From Adiantum capillus-veneris (taxonomy: Eukaryota; Streptophyta; Polypodiopsida; Polypodiales; Pteridaceae): a stretch of 64,000 nt of DNA. The notes below the pieces were generated by a model. That model had not been told where the DNA came from. It worked only from the letters and a program-made list of their open reading frames with translations, and did no database searches. Made by a program: the position numbers and the translations under genes. Where the stretch lies: the NCBI GenBank assembly GCA_014529385.2, contig CM043944.1, positions 72,400,884 to 72,464,883 of the forward strand, in the 5' to 3' direction. How positions within the stretch are numbered: the stretch's first letter is position 1; each line of letters opens with the position of its first letter. Below are positions 32,237-44,287 of this stretch, one piece after another.

Positions 32237-33510
32237 ATGACTATTCTCGTCAATGGCTTTCCTTCTGGCCAGCGTTCTGTTCCTCCTTTCCAAGGCCAAG
32301 GATTTCCATGCTGGAAAGTAAAGATGTTGTTAATTCTTGAACGCAATGAACTCTCTGATGTTGTTCTTGGAAATCATGTTTGTCTGCCTCAGCCTGTTGA
32401 TACGGATAATGATAACGTGCTTATCACTGAAGGACCTATATTTGAAGATTGGAATGTTGTCTATACGGATTGGAAACGACGTGATAAAGCAGCTCGTCGA
32501 TATATTATTTCTGCTCTTACTGATTTTCTTTTGCTTGATATGTATGAACTGCAAACTTTCAGGAGAAATCTGTTACAAAAATACTATATTTGAGAGGGTT
32601 GCTTAACAAGTTACAATATGAAGTTGGTACTGCCATGACGGGACATATTGAATCTTTCAAATCTATTATTAATCAACTTGCTGTTGCCGATGATCCTGTT
32701 CCACAACAGCAACCAATTACACTTCTCCTTGATACGGTGAAGGACTCTTCTTATGATAACATTGTTACTATTCTCTCTAATAAAGATGGTCTTGATTTCG
32801 ACCAAGCCTGCATGTCTTTAATTGAATACTCTCAACGTCAAGAATGTCGTAATGCTGGTCACGATACAACTATGATTTCACAAGACGAGACCGAGTCAAA
32901 ACAGATGGAACGTGATTTTTATGCTCGAAGGCGTCCATTTCAACGAGGAAACCGCAGAGGTGGACGTCGCGGTAATATTTTCTCTCGTCTCCAATTTCCT
33001 AATAAGCAATGTTCTTACTGCAACAGAAATGTCCATACTGAAGATGATTGTTGGGCACGTCAATATGATGAAGAACACAATATTACCACGAAACAACCAC
33101 ATTTATCTAGAGACTCTTCCTCTTCTTCTTGTGAATATTATGGACGATCTGATCATCCCACTAATATGTGCTATAAGCATCCATTCGACACAAATCGTAA
33201 TAGAGCATATGCTACTGAACATCGAAACAACATTGTACCAGAAACAAGCTGCATCCTATGTTCAGTTTCTCCATACAGAATACTTCATGTACGTGATGGA
33301 TCACTTTTTATTGTCGATTTTGGTGCTACAAGAAATATGACATATCAGTCTAAGTGGCTCCATAACTATCATCCACTACCAGTTGAACGTGTTGTTTATC
33401 TTGCTGATGATACTACTTGTCAAGTAAAGGGTATTGGAGACTTATATCTTGGTACCTTATCTTCTTCCACTCGAATTTTGCGAAGAGTATTACATGTACC
33501 AGATCTTTAA
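32237..33510 (+). pseudogene. gag: Copia F gag, zinc knuckle and protease
   Basis: Gag starts MTILVNGFPSGQR at 32237; the frame changes near 32590 (after FRRNLLQKY) and continues to 33510. Seen in order: gag core (FKSIINQLAVADDPVP; DSSYDNIVTIL), basic RG-rich stretch, zinc knuckle CSYCNRNVHTEDDC, a second knuckle with one Cys missing (CEYYGRSDHPTNMC), and a protease box VDFGATRNMT where the usual residue after Asp is Ser. Ends at TAA after HVPDL. Confidence 0.85.
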
Positions 33511-34605
33511 CGTAATCTTCTTTCAGCTGCTAGACTTGTTGATCTTGGTCTGTTTGTTGGATTTGATCATACCAAATGCCGGATTGAGAAAGATGGATAG
33601 ACTATAGCCACTGCTCCTCGAAATGGTAATTTGATTGAACTCTCTCTCAACGATGCTGTAGCAAATGTTCACTGCTCCAGGTGATCGTGATTGCAAAGTA
33701 TGGCATCACCGTTTTGTTCATGCTGATTTCTCAAAACTCCTTGATCTTCAACGTCGTGATTTTGTTCATGGCATGGATCTTAAAGCCCATCCCCATATGG
33801 AAATTTGTGAATTTTGTGCTCTTGGGAAACACACTCGTAAACCCTTTCGTCTTTCAAATACAACTCATTCTCACGACATATTGGATCTTGTTCATACTGA
33901 TATATGTGGACCTCTACCTTCTTCGAGATCACAATATCGCTACTTCATTACTTTCATTGATGATTTCTCAAGGTATACGAATGTATTTCTACTTAGACAA
34001 AAATCTGAAGCCTTATCTGTTTTCAAACAATACCACAGGGCTGCGGAACTTCAAACTGGTCGTCCTTAAGAAGCTTCGTAGTAACAATGGAGGCAAATAT
34101 GTTTCTCAAAAGTTTGTGAGTTACTGTGCTGACAGTGGAATTCATCATGAACACACTATTCCATATTCGCCTCAACAAAACGGCGTTGCTGAACGAAATA
34201 ATCCCACTATTCTCAATGCTATAAGATGTATGCTGATTCATTCTGGCTTATCTCGTGTTTTCTGGGTTGAAGCTACTTTGACAGCAGTATTTAGAATCAT
34301 CTTCCTACTACTGCACCCTCAGGTAAGATACCCATCACAGCATGGACAGGTGACATTCCTTCTGTATCTCATTTTTGAACCTTTGGATGTTTGCCTATAT
34401 TCATGTTCCCAAAGAAACACGAACAAAGTTTGATGCTCCTGGTCTTAAAGTTATTTTTATTGGATATTCTGACACTTCCAAAGGCTACAAATTCTATGAT
34501 CCTTCCTCCAAGAAAGTAATTGTGAATCGTGATGCTACTTTTAACAAACAGCTTATGGGAGGCTCATGGTCCATGGATGATTCTGATGATACTAAATCAT
34601 TGCTT
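33511..34605 (+). pseudogene. pol: Copia F integrase region
   Basis: GAG-pre-integrase motif with WHHRFVHADF and CEFCALGKHTRKPF (HHCC finger, about 33700-33845), integrase core with DICGPLP, FIDDFSRY, then after a frameshift NNGGKYVS and YSPQQNGVAERNN. C-terminal part in another frame to 34608 (FIGYSDTSKGYKFYDP). Contains stops at 33598 and frame breaks near 34060 and 34360. Confidence 0.85.
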
Positions 34606-36375
34606 TAGGCTTTTCCATTTCTTTCAGATGATGAAACTCTTCCTATAGAGCAGCTTTCCTCTTCACAACCATCCATTCCGAATGTTGCCAATGATGATAT
34701 TGATATTTTTGTTGATCTGCCTATTGATTTTGAACATGGCTCATATCATGTTTATGATGACGATGTTGTTGATAATGCTTTTTCTACTTCTAAAGATCCC
34801 GTTACTTATGATGAAGCTATCTCTTCACCATAAAAGGATCAATGGCAAGAGGCTATGGAAGCAGAGTACGATTCTCTTATCTCTAAAGGTACATGGATAC
34901 TTACTGAATTACCTCCTGGTCGTACAACTATTAAATCTAAGTGGGTGTATAAGACAAAAGTAAAAGCAGATGGATCTTTTGACAAGTTCAAGGTGCGTTT
35001 AGTTGCAAAAGGTTACTCCCAAGTAGCTAGTGTTGATTATTAAGAGACTTTTTCACCAGTTGTTCGCATTACAAGTGTTCGAGTTTTATTGGCATTTTCT
35101 ATTCAATTTGATTTATAAGCTCATCAAATGGATGTGCGAACTGCTTTTCTTAATGGTGACTTGGAAGAGGAAATTTATATGGAACAACCAGAAGGGTTTG
35201 TTATTCCAGGTAAAGAAGACCTTGTTGCTCAACTCCATAAGGCACTATATGGTCTCAAACAAGCTTCGCGAGCCTGGTATACAAAATTTGATCTTTTTCT
35301 CACCTCTAAAGGATTCATCTCTTGCTCGTCAGACCCCAACTTATACATAAAACGCCAAGGTAGCAGTTTTGTGATTCTTGCTCTTTATGTGGATGATACC
35401 ATCCTTGTTTCCAATGATTTGGGATTTCTTCAGCAAGTGAAAAAGTTATTGTCTTCTGCATTCGATATGGTGGATCTTGGAGAGATTCACTCTTGTCCTG
35501 GCATTCAAATCCAACGGAACCGTACAAAAGGTATTTTATTCCTTCGACAGTCAAAGTTTATTGCAGATACTATTCAAAAATTTGGTATGGAATCTGCACA
35601 TTCAGCCAACACACCTTGTCTTGCGAGCTCTACGAAGAACACTTCTGACAATGGCGGTCAACTTGTCACAAATCAACCTAATGCTAACTTGATTGGATGT
35701 CTTCAGTTTGTTGGCATGAACACTCGTCCTGATATTCTGTTTGCTGCTAATTATCTTGGACAACATCTTGCATGTCCTTCTCTTAAGCATTGGTCTGCTG
35801 CAAAGTGTGTATTGAAATACTTGAAAGGAACTACAGAGTTTGGTTTAGTCTATCGACGACAACTCGCATCGAATTCTATGCAATATCTTTCTCTTTGGGG
35901 TTACACAGATGCAGACTGGGCAAGATCACATTTATCTATGCAATCTACTAGTGGAAATTGCTTCTTTATAAATGGTTGTCTTGTTTCTTGGACCAGCAAG
36001 AAACAACGTTGTGTTGCAGTTTCTATGACTGAGTTAGAATATGTTGCATCATCACTTGTAGCTCATGAGTTGATTTGGCTTCGACAAATGCTGGTATATA
36101 TTGGTCACTCTCCTCTTTCTAGCACACCCTTAGGATGTGACAACCAAAGTGCTATTAGTCTTGCAAAAGACTATGTTCAACATAATAAGTCAAAGCACAT
36201 TGCTGTCCATTATCATTATGTCAGGTATGAAGTACGCAGAGGAACCATTATGGTTGAACACTGTCCAGGTGACGAGATGATTGCAGACATTTTGGCCAAA
36301 GGCCTCAACAAGTCACGTTTCATCCTCTTGCACTCAGAGCTTGGAGTTGCTTTGGCCTCACTCTTTCTAGATTAG
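34606..36375 (+). pseudogene. pol: Copia F reverse transcriptase and RNase H
   Basis: RT fingers at 34855-35040 (KSKWVYKTKVKADGSFDKFK; LVAKGYSQ), two TAA stops (35041, 35117), then a 415-codon open frame with MDVRTAFLNGDLEEEIYMEQ, LYGLKQASRAWY and the catalytic YVDD (about 35389). RNase H follows with YTDADWARS and a terminal KHIAVHYHYVR and ADILAKGL. Complete copia C-terminus; stop TAG at 36373. Confidence 0.9.
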
Positions 36376-36621
36376 CTTCTTTGCTATTGTAATAGCTTTG
36401 TACATATGACATTGTAATCTTTTAGGTACCATGCACTATGCACACTCCACATTTGCACATTGTGATCTCTGAGTCACTTGAATATTTGTACATAGATGCA
36501 CAATTCACTTTCACATCATCATCGCTGGTTCATATTTTCACATTGTATAGGAGCTTGGGTTTCTCGCTTGAACTCCCCAAGGGTTTTTTCATCCAGCTAG
36601 AGACCTTTGTTTGAGTGGGGG

Positions 36622-36761
36622 TGTTGGAGCTATATATGGCTCACTCTACTCAAATTGGTCTCACCTATATATTTGTATCTTGTCCTCAATATGAATCAGT
36701 CTTTGGGAGCGTATATGGTGTGTCTCTCGTCTCTCTCTCTCTTTCTCTCTACATCTCAACA
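36622..36761 (+). repeat. 3' LTR of copia F (140 bp)
   Basis: Preceded by the polypurine tract TTGAGTGGGGG (36611-36621) and followed by CTTGG. The 246 bp between the pol stop and this LTR are the 3' untranslated region. Confidence 0.93.
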
Positions 36762-37474
36762 CTTGGGCCATGCATAAGATGCTAAAATAGGTGTGACATG
36801 TGTAAGAAATGCACAAAAAATGCTAAAAAATCTTAGGTTGCACGAGCAAAAGGACCACATTTTTCTGTTTTTGAAGCTTTGTAATCCTATATAAAGGGGG
36901 TTCTCACACAATTTAGGGCCCTTTTTCCATTTTGAAACTCGGGGCCATTTCTGGACCATTGAAGCTTTGCCATTGAGCGTCGAGCTATGTTGTATGTTAC
37001 CGAGGTGCGGCTACAGAGTTCGTGCAAAGCCGATGTGTTACCGATTGATGTGTTATGCTCGCCGATGGGTGTGCCAGCTAGGAGCTAGAGCTATATATGG
37101 TCAGGTTTGTTGAAAGAAAGCCATCATTATTGTGCATCTTGTGTCAATTCCCCCTACCCAATCTCTTCTTGGTTGTGTGCGTGTATTTTTGGGCGTTTGT
37201 AAGTAGTTGTGCCCCCCCGATGGTCTGTTGTGCACAGAGTGTTTGAGAGAGGTTGTGTGTGCGGTGAAGGGCTTGAATCAAGTTGTGCATATGGTTGGGC
37301 TTTGTTTGTGTTGTTGTATAGAGTGCGTGTGTACGGTGATGTGCAAATGGTGGTTTTTATGTGATTCATGTGAGTTTTCAAGGTGAACTCTAGTGGTTAG
37401 GAGTGTTGTGATTATCCTATGTTATAGATAGGCATGTGGTGTATGTTCTGGGTGTGTACCCCGTTCCCATCTTC

Positions 37475-37493
37475 TGGTGCCCCCTTAGAGGAG
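37475..37493 (+). other. Primer-binding site of element E
   Basis: TGGTGCCCCCTTAGAGGAG, five bases after the LTR end CCGTTCCCA; matches the A/B primer site in the first ten bases. Confidence 0.6.
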
Positions 37494-37619
37494 TTGGTTG
37501 ACGCTCCTCATTAAAGGTGAAGCGGCGATTTTTCTGATGTTGACTGTATGAGACTCAAAGAGCAGGTGTTTCTAGCAAGGCATGGTCAGGATTTTGGATC
37601 TCTATAGGTGTTGAAGACT

Positions 37620-38002
37620 TGACGGTATGGTTGCAGAACTATAGATTGTTTCTGCTGGAAAGGGATGTTTCAAGATAAGACGATGCGGTGTCAGTTTTTT
37701 TGTTGCTGGTGCGTGGAAAAGCAAAGTTATGGTTTGATGAACTGCCTGACAAAGTAAAGACCAATTATGAATCACTGGAAGAGGATTTTCAAAGCAATCT
37801 CATAGGAGATGTGCAACCAGGCGAGGTAAAAATAAGGCTAGATGGATTGAAGCTGAGGGTAGAAGCCAATTTTTTGGCGTTCACATGGGAGGTTAAAGCC
37901 CTTTTGGTGGAACAAATCAAGGTAACTTCTGTTGAAAGTGTGGATTCTCTTAAAATGAGTAAGTTTTTGACTGCTTGCATGAAGAAGTGCAAGACAAGGT
38001 AG
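37620..38002 (+). pseudogene. gag: Element E gag remnant
   Basis: After one stop, an open stretch with LLVRGKAKLWFDELPDKVKTNYESLEEDF, the counterpart of DASTWFDSLPEEVKGNYTEVLNRF in gag of A and B, then VEANFLAFTWEVKALLVEQ. It is a capsid-domain fragment of the Tat type but from a different family. No downstream zinc knuckle could be confirmed. Confidence 0.6.
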
Positions 38003-41000
38003 AGGCTGATGGCTCGGTGTCATAAAAGATAAAGTGATGGCTCTAGCAAAAGGGCAGACCAGGAAAATATTGAAGAAGCGGCAGGCGAGGCAAGGCTTGC
38101 CACAAGTGGTGATGCCAAAACAGATGGTAGCGGTGAGATTCAAGCCAAAAGGGATGCAAAGGGAGGTGTCTGTATACAAGAAGAACCAAGGGTGTTGTGG
38201 CTACAGAGAAATAGGGTTTTTCCCATGCCAAGGATTCCAGAGAGAGCAACTCTAGTTTTGCAAGAGATGAAGACGGTTCCAAATAAAGCGAGAGAAGTGC
38301 TACCAAATCAAGGTATGGTTGTACAGTCTCCTTTGAGCAATACTAGAGAATAGAGAGTACGGTTTGCAGATGAAGCCGAAGCAATGAATTTTCATGAAAT
38401 TCCCAAGCTTGAGATCGAGGACAAGGACGTGCCGAGTGGTTGGAGCTCCATAGATGCACATATGAGTTGAGACAGAATCAACCCATTCACGGTATGAAGA
38501 GTTCGATCTTTTGAAAGTGCTTGAAGTTATGGTAGACGTGTGAAGATCAAGGAACAATACAAGATGAGATGCTTGATGAAGACCAAGTAGTAGTGGCCTT
38601 GCCTATGGATGAGGATCAGGATGATGTTGTGTGGGAGTAGTTTCTTTCCACTTTGGAAGAGCATGATGCAGTAGTAGAAGAGGTGACTGAAGTGCAAGCA
38701 GCTAAGAACAGCTAATTGAAGTTAATGTGCTTGATGGTGCGGGGATTAAGGGCATTTTTGCTGATGAAAGAGAAAGAATGGAGCCAAATATTGTGATGCT
38801 TCTAGTGCAGCAGACGGTGTCTATGGTGGAAAAAGAAGAATTCCAATAAATTTATTTGCTTCCCCTAGAGGTATGTGAGTTTTTATTGATGATATGGTGT
38901 TAGATGTAGCTATGCAATGGATGATCCAGCGGGTGCAAAGGTCCTTGGGAGAGGCCCCTACTTTATATGGTTGGGAGGGAGGGTATGATGTGTCAAGTAA
39001 TTTTTTTTGAGTGATGATGTGATTGATGTTGCTTGCTATGAAGCAGGTGATATGCCAGTGGATGCTTGGAGTGATGGAGATAGGACATGGGTGGTCCACA
39101 AGCATAAGGAGCTATGTGCGAGAGAGCGGCACTATGGTATGCAATAACAAGTGGATGGAAGGAGTCAGTGCCAGGTTTCTCATGTAGGCTGAGGCTATGT
39201 CATACAAGGGGTGGGGCAACCTACTTGAAGGTTTGGCAGTAGGACATAATAAAATTGTACATATGTTCTTTGGGTTTGCTAATAGTTTTAGCAAGTTTGT
39301 GCAGTTGACAATGGAATAAAGCTTGTGTGTGGTTGAACATAAATTTTCAACAAGGGGGTGGCCAACAATGATGCAACCAAAGTATATCAACCATAGAAAG
39401 TGGTACAGATAGATATATACAAGCTAGCAGGTACATAACAAAGGTCTAGAGAAGATACAAAGAGCCCGGGTAGATAGGTGGCAGTTGATATGTATGCTTT
39501 TTGTGGTTTTATGGACCAAAAGGCCTGTAAATTGGGCCTAACATGGTGGAAGATGAAGGAGGTTCAAGGTGCTAGATTTTTGAATGGATATGAATAGCTT
39601 GAATCGGTCTAAAAATAGGTCCAAATGGCTCCTCAAACGGGGCCAAGGTGTGCAAGATATGAGGCTTTGAAGTTGGAGGTGATCGCAGATTTGAGACGGA
39701 TAGGGTAGGCAATGCCAGGTAGTTAGAGCCACTCTCAATGGATGGGTGTGTAGTTCTTGATTTATTTTAGATCGGCGATCTGAGTCCCGGATGCCAAGAT
39801 GTGGTGAGATGAAGTTTTGTCGCGGGCCAGGTTGGCCAATTATGACCGGCCGCCTAGTTTGTACTCAATTTCAGCATTCAAAAAATCTATAAATGAAATA
39901 TTTGCAAGAGGGAAATGGTCAAAGTTTGCACGAGGGGAGATTGCACCCAGTGCTCGTGTCTATTCTTCTCTCCTCTCCTCTCTTCTCTCTTGCCGTGCCG
40001 ATGTAGCACTCCACTCTAGGAGGTGCATCCGCACATGCTCTTCTACTCTCTCCCGCTCTGTGTCTCTCTATGTCGTGTATGTCATGGAATATGTGCAAGT
40101 ATGGTTGCCATGTATTCAATTTTGACAATTTATGGATTGCAATATGCTATTTTTCTCTATTTTGCAGGGCCACCGTGTTCTCTGTTTGTAGTAGTGGTAC
40201 CCTAGCATTGGAGTAGATCCCCAAGGATTGTATCTGATTGTTCTCATAAGAAATTTTGGCATTTTGAAGATTGTTAATATAACATTTCGTTTCTTTTTCT
40301 TTCTCTCTCTCCCCACCTCGTCTACGATTCGTGCACACATACCTACAACCAATGCAATCTATCAGCTCGCAACAGGTTATTACTAGGGCGACATCTCTTC
40401 TGATTAGCTTAGAGTCTTATTGAAATTGTTCTGAAATTGAGTTATATATATTGGTAATGAGAACACTATAGCTAAGAATGCTTCTCAGATTTTTCTTAAT
40501 TTTTTTATTTTATTTTTGTGGCTTTCTACACACACTCACTTGTCAATTCTGATGATATACGCATGCACACATACACACACATTCTGTTTGAATGTCTCAA
40601 TAATACGAAAATTGTCATTCCCTGCTTGATGCATCTTTATTCTTCTATTCAAGCTAACTAGACCTTTACTTTGCCAATTTTGAATGACAAGGGTATACCT
40701 CATGTCATCCGCGTCATCTCACTATCAAGGCATTATTTAGCCCGCTTTAAGTAATTTGTACACTCCCATCATACCCACTACAAGTTGAATCAACAAGTTT
40801 GATCATGTGGTTTTGCAAGGCATTTTTTTGATGCACAAGAACCCTCCATTCTCTTACAATTTTTTATGTCTAACTAGAAATGCATGTCGTAAATGAAGGA
40901 TTCTAGGACAGAGTAGCTAAGACCGTATTAATTTTTTGTTGTTTATAATTTCCCCTCACTTTCTAATCGATCCAAGGCTAATCATAGTAGATGTCTGTAA

Positions 41001-42495
41001 GTAATCAGTGTCATTTTCTCTCTTACATTGAGCTATACGATAAAACCGAATCTCGTTCCTATCTTTTATGTTTGTTTGTGACTCTAGATTGATCTATGCT
41101 ATTAAGTTAGAACTGCATAGTTTTTGTTCTCGCTAAGTTGTCTCTCAAATTTCAGTTTCAACAAGATTATGGATCATTTTCTTATTTGTGTTCCAGTTTA
41201 ATTTATTTTGAACATCTCCTTTATCAAGTCCAGGTCCCAAGACTATACGTTCTCGATGTGCAATCAACCACTTAAATCGAATCAAATTCTAGATGGGCAA
41301 AATATTCTTTTATCTTATGGCCAAATTATTAACACAAAATTAACACATTTTGGATTTGTTAACTATACTTTGGTGTAAGTTTGACAGTTGTAGCTTTCTC
41401 TGAATTGTGCCTCTCTCCACACGTGGTATATATCTTTTCAAATGCAGTATACCATCCAGGTATGTACATCCAATACCTCTTTTCTTGCTTATCTTTTGAG
41501 CTATGAACCTAGCCATTTCTCATATGGTGGCTTGAATCCACACTAAATGGAGTTTTTACTGAGAACATTTGACATTAAGCTATGACCATACTCACACAAG
41601 TTGAGGTACTTTCAATAATCCTAGAACTTTCTAAGTACTTTGATATACTCCAAAGTGGTCCATTGGTCACAAGTACATAGATTCGTCGATTTAGGCAGTG
41701 TGTAGATATTCATCTTGGTACAGATTCGCCAATTTAGGCGGCACATTGATAAATTGCAAATTCATGATTTTTAAACAATATCAAATGCATATTTGCCAAT
41801 TTAGGTAGCATTAGTGCAGATTCGCTGATTTAGGCAGCACGTCTTATTAATGTAGATTCGTCAATTTAGGCAACACTAATCATGAAACCATGCTATAGTG
41901 GTTGGCCTCGCAATGGCTCGCCTGATGATGATCTAGCTTGAGAGAGCTCTGGAACATGATGCATCATAAAAGAATCTGATGACTGCATGCCAAGGCGAGA
42001 AAATAGGACAGTGCTCTCTGCTACGAAGCACGGTGGACGCATACCTACTAGATGAACCATAAATAGCACAGAGCAAAGACACTGTAACAAAAGAGGCATG
42101 GTTAGAGAAAGCAACAACACAAATCATTAGATTATTAATACAAAGCAAGTGTGTCACATCAATAGGACCACCAAAACTCTCAAAATGACCATAGGCTCCA
42201 TGATGGAGTACTACCCGGGTATACAAAATGAAGGTTATTTGGATTTGGATTTGCAATGGGTATATGCTGACAGATATTTGGATTTGGACTTGGATTTGAA
42301 ATTGATATATCTGTCGCGAAAGTATTTATGGAATTGGACTTGAGATTGATGAGAATTGATTGTTGAATGATGAGTGTGACCAATGATATCCTGATTCATC
42401 AGGGTATGACATATACTGCTTATTCTAGTGGTATGGGACACTAGAATAGGTAGTATGTGGATGAGGGCTGGCATAAATAATATTGTTTAGTTTAG
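38003..42495. other. Internal region of element E, no recognisable gene
   Basis: About 4.5 kb. From 38030 to 39420 the plus strand keeps a purine-rich, coding-like composition (VVVALPMDEDQDDVVWE-type fragments) and is probably decayed gag-pol spacer. 39420-42495 has no coding signature; it includes degenerate repeats at 41680-41880. A promoter-like or host gene is not seen. Confidence 0.5.
41680..41880. repeat. Degenerate repeat of a 21-bp motif, five copies
   Basis: Variants of GATTCGTCAATTTAGGCAGCA begin near 41681, 41725, 41794, 41819 and 41854, with irregular spacing of 25-70 bp. Each has RATTYG, then AATTTAGG or GATTTAGG. Confidence 0.75.
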
Positions 42496-43557
42496 ATATA
42501 TATATTGGGGTGTTACCCCCTCCCAATGCGAGGTGTGGAGCTCCATGGCTGTGGTGTAGGTGATCCTGGCGTTGCTATGGGCAGTGACCTCATCAATTCT
42601 TGCGGGTGGCTACGTACGAGGGCGGCACCACTAGCAAAAGATGATGACTAGGGGCTGAGGCGGCATGCTGACGTGGAAACATCGGGGTCCCTCACCCTCT
42701 ACAGACTCCAATTTGATAGGAGAGAGTGGGTGAGCACCGAATGTGCCATCGCTGCCCCCGTCTACTATAGTGTTCATGTGGAGATGGGAGGTTGAATGGC
42801 CATGCCCAGACCCAACGAGGGGGTAGCTCACAAGTAGTGGAAGGGAGGGTTTAGAATGGAAAGTCGGCCAACTTGTCAAGCCATGCATAAGATTCTAAAA
42901 TAGGTGTGACATGTGTAAGCAATGCACAAAAAATGCAAAAAAGGGTTGAGTTGCCTACACGAGCAGCAAGACCACATTTTTTTGTTTTTGAAGCTTTGTA
43001 ATCCTATATAAAGGAGGTTCTAACACACAGTTTAGGGGATTTTTTCCATTTTGAAGCTTGGGGCCATTTTTGGACCGTCAAAGCTCCGTCGTTGAGCGTC
43101 GAGCTGTATTGTACGCTGGTAAAGTTCAGCTATGGAGTTGGTGCGGAGCCGATGTGCTGTCGATTGATGTGTTATGCTCGCCAATGGTTGTGCCCTCTAG
43201 GATCTAGAGTTGTATATGGTCAGGTTTGCTGAAAGGAAGCCATCATTATTGTGCATCTTGTGTTGATTCTCCCTACCCCTTCTCTTCTTTGTTGTGTGCG
43301 TGTATTTTTGGGCGTGTGTAGCTAGCTATGCCCCCCCGATGGTTTGTTGTGCACAGAGTGGTTGAGAGAGGTTGTGTGTGCGATGAAGGGCTTGAATTGA
43401 GTTGTGCATATGGTTGGGCTTTTTTTCTGTTGTCCTATAGAGTGCGTGTGTACGGTGATGTGTAAATGGTGGTTTTCCTATGAGTTGTGTGAGTTTTGAA
43501 GGTGAACTCTAGTGCTTAGGGGTGCTATGATCATCATGGGCTATAGATACGCATGTA
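42496..43557 (+). repeat. Second copy of the element E LTR
   Basis: Collinear with 30977-31332 and 36767-37430, with many substitutions. Its last about 40 bp diverge from the first copy at GCATGT (43552), where the copia remnant H begins, so the 3' end is truncated. Confidence 0.65.
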
Positions 43558-44287
43558 TCTTATGCCAGTGACTTGAGTATGATTGATGGCCACAATATGA
43601 ATAGTTAAACGCTAAATACGATAAAAAAAATTCATGCTAAAAATAGAAAAACGATTGCGAATGCTTCACAAAGACAAAACCTACATCAAGATCGATTGCA
43701 GTAAAAACAAGATAACTTTATGTTACGAACTTTGTTTACAGCAACGAAAGACTCAAAACAAAGAGCACAAGTAGACAAAAAATTTTAGTCCAAAAGCACC
43801 ATTGTGCTATGCTCTATGCTGCATGGCGCTTTATCGTTTCTCCAAATTGTGAGCAAAAGACCCTCAAAATTTGAGACGAAGTTGAGGGTGTGAAAACACA
43901 GATCAACAAGCAAATGTAATCAAAAATTCACCACAATGGTTAGCAATAAACAATACACAAAATACTAATCAAATTTCTATTAACAGAAAACAATCGTGGC
44001 TAACAAGAATCGATTCTCAGCAATAAAATTTGCAGCAATTATGAATCTTACAAGCAAACCACATATACATAATTTGTTTCATCGCTATGAGTTGAATCAT
44101 TGCGTGATCATTACCTCTCTATTATAGTGTTGATATGTAGAGAAAAAGAGAGAGGGGGGAGATATAAATAGAGATGCAACAAGATACACACCATGTATAC
44201 TTCCAAAGACCGATTCATATTGAGGACAAGATACATATATATAGGTGAGACCAACCTGAGTAGAGTGAGCCATACATATCCCCAACA
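43558..44287 (-). mobile_element. Element H: copia 5' LTR and leader remnant
   Basis: Minus strand: LTR 44287-44128 (TGTTGGGGATATGTATGGC...ATATCAACA) related to the LTR of copia F, followed by a mutated primer site and leader sequence like that at 31488-31800 (for example GCACAATGGTGC against GCGCAATGACAC). Homology fades by about 43790; the rest to 43558 is unassigned. No coding part survives. Confidence 0.7.

Larger units (their letters stand above)
31333..36761 (+). mobile_element. Element F: Ty1/copia retrotransposon with short LTRs
   Basis: LTRs TGTTGGAGC...CTCAACA at 31333-31475 and 36622-36761, flanked by CTTGG at 31328-31332 and 36762-36766. Initiator-Met primer site follows the first LTR and a TTGAGTGGGGG tract precedes the second. 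Domain order gag, zinc knuckle, protease, integrase, RT, RNase H is that of Ty1/copia. At least six stops or frameshifts (near 32590, 33508, 33598, 34060, 34606, 34831, 35041, 35117) make it inactive. LTR pairs differ at about ten positions by eye. Confidence 0.93.
30977..37469 (+). repeat. 5' LTR of element E, split by copia F
   Basis: First part 30977-31332, second part 36767-37469. The uninterrupted copy at 42496-43557 runs through the copia insertion point (CAACTTGTCAAGCCATGC there against GACTTC-TTGG/CTTGGGCCATGC here), which proves that F inserted into this repeat. Confidence 0.65.
30977..43557 (+). mobile_element. Element E: decayed Ty3-like retrotransposon, interrupted by copia F
   Basis: A roughly 1.06-kb sequence occurs twice in the same orientation: 30977-31332 plus 36767-37469 (split by F) and about 42496-43557. 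The first copy is followed by TCTTC and TGGTGCCCCCTTAGAGGAG, a primer site like those of A and B, then by a gag-like frame. This fits 5' LTR, leader, gag, and a 3' LTR. The outer LTR edges are not certain: the sequence ATATATTGGGG just before TGTTA is shared by both copies. No RT is recognisable in the internal region, so it may be a gag-only derivative. Confidence 0.6.

Noticed and set aside
36762-37381. Short minus-strand frames at 36756-36959 and 37154-37381
   Set aside because: Lie inside the LTR of element E; no conservation as frames in the second LTR copy.
41680-41880. CRISPR-like array
   Set aside because: Units are degenerate, unevenly spaced and in a plant genome; no cas genes.
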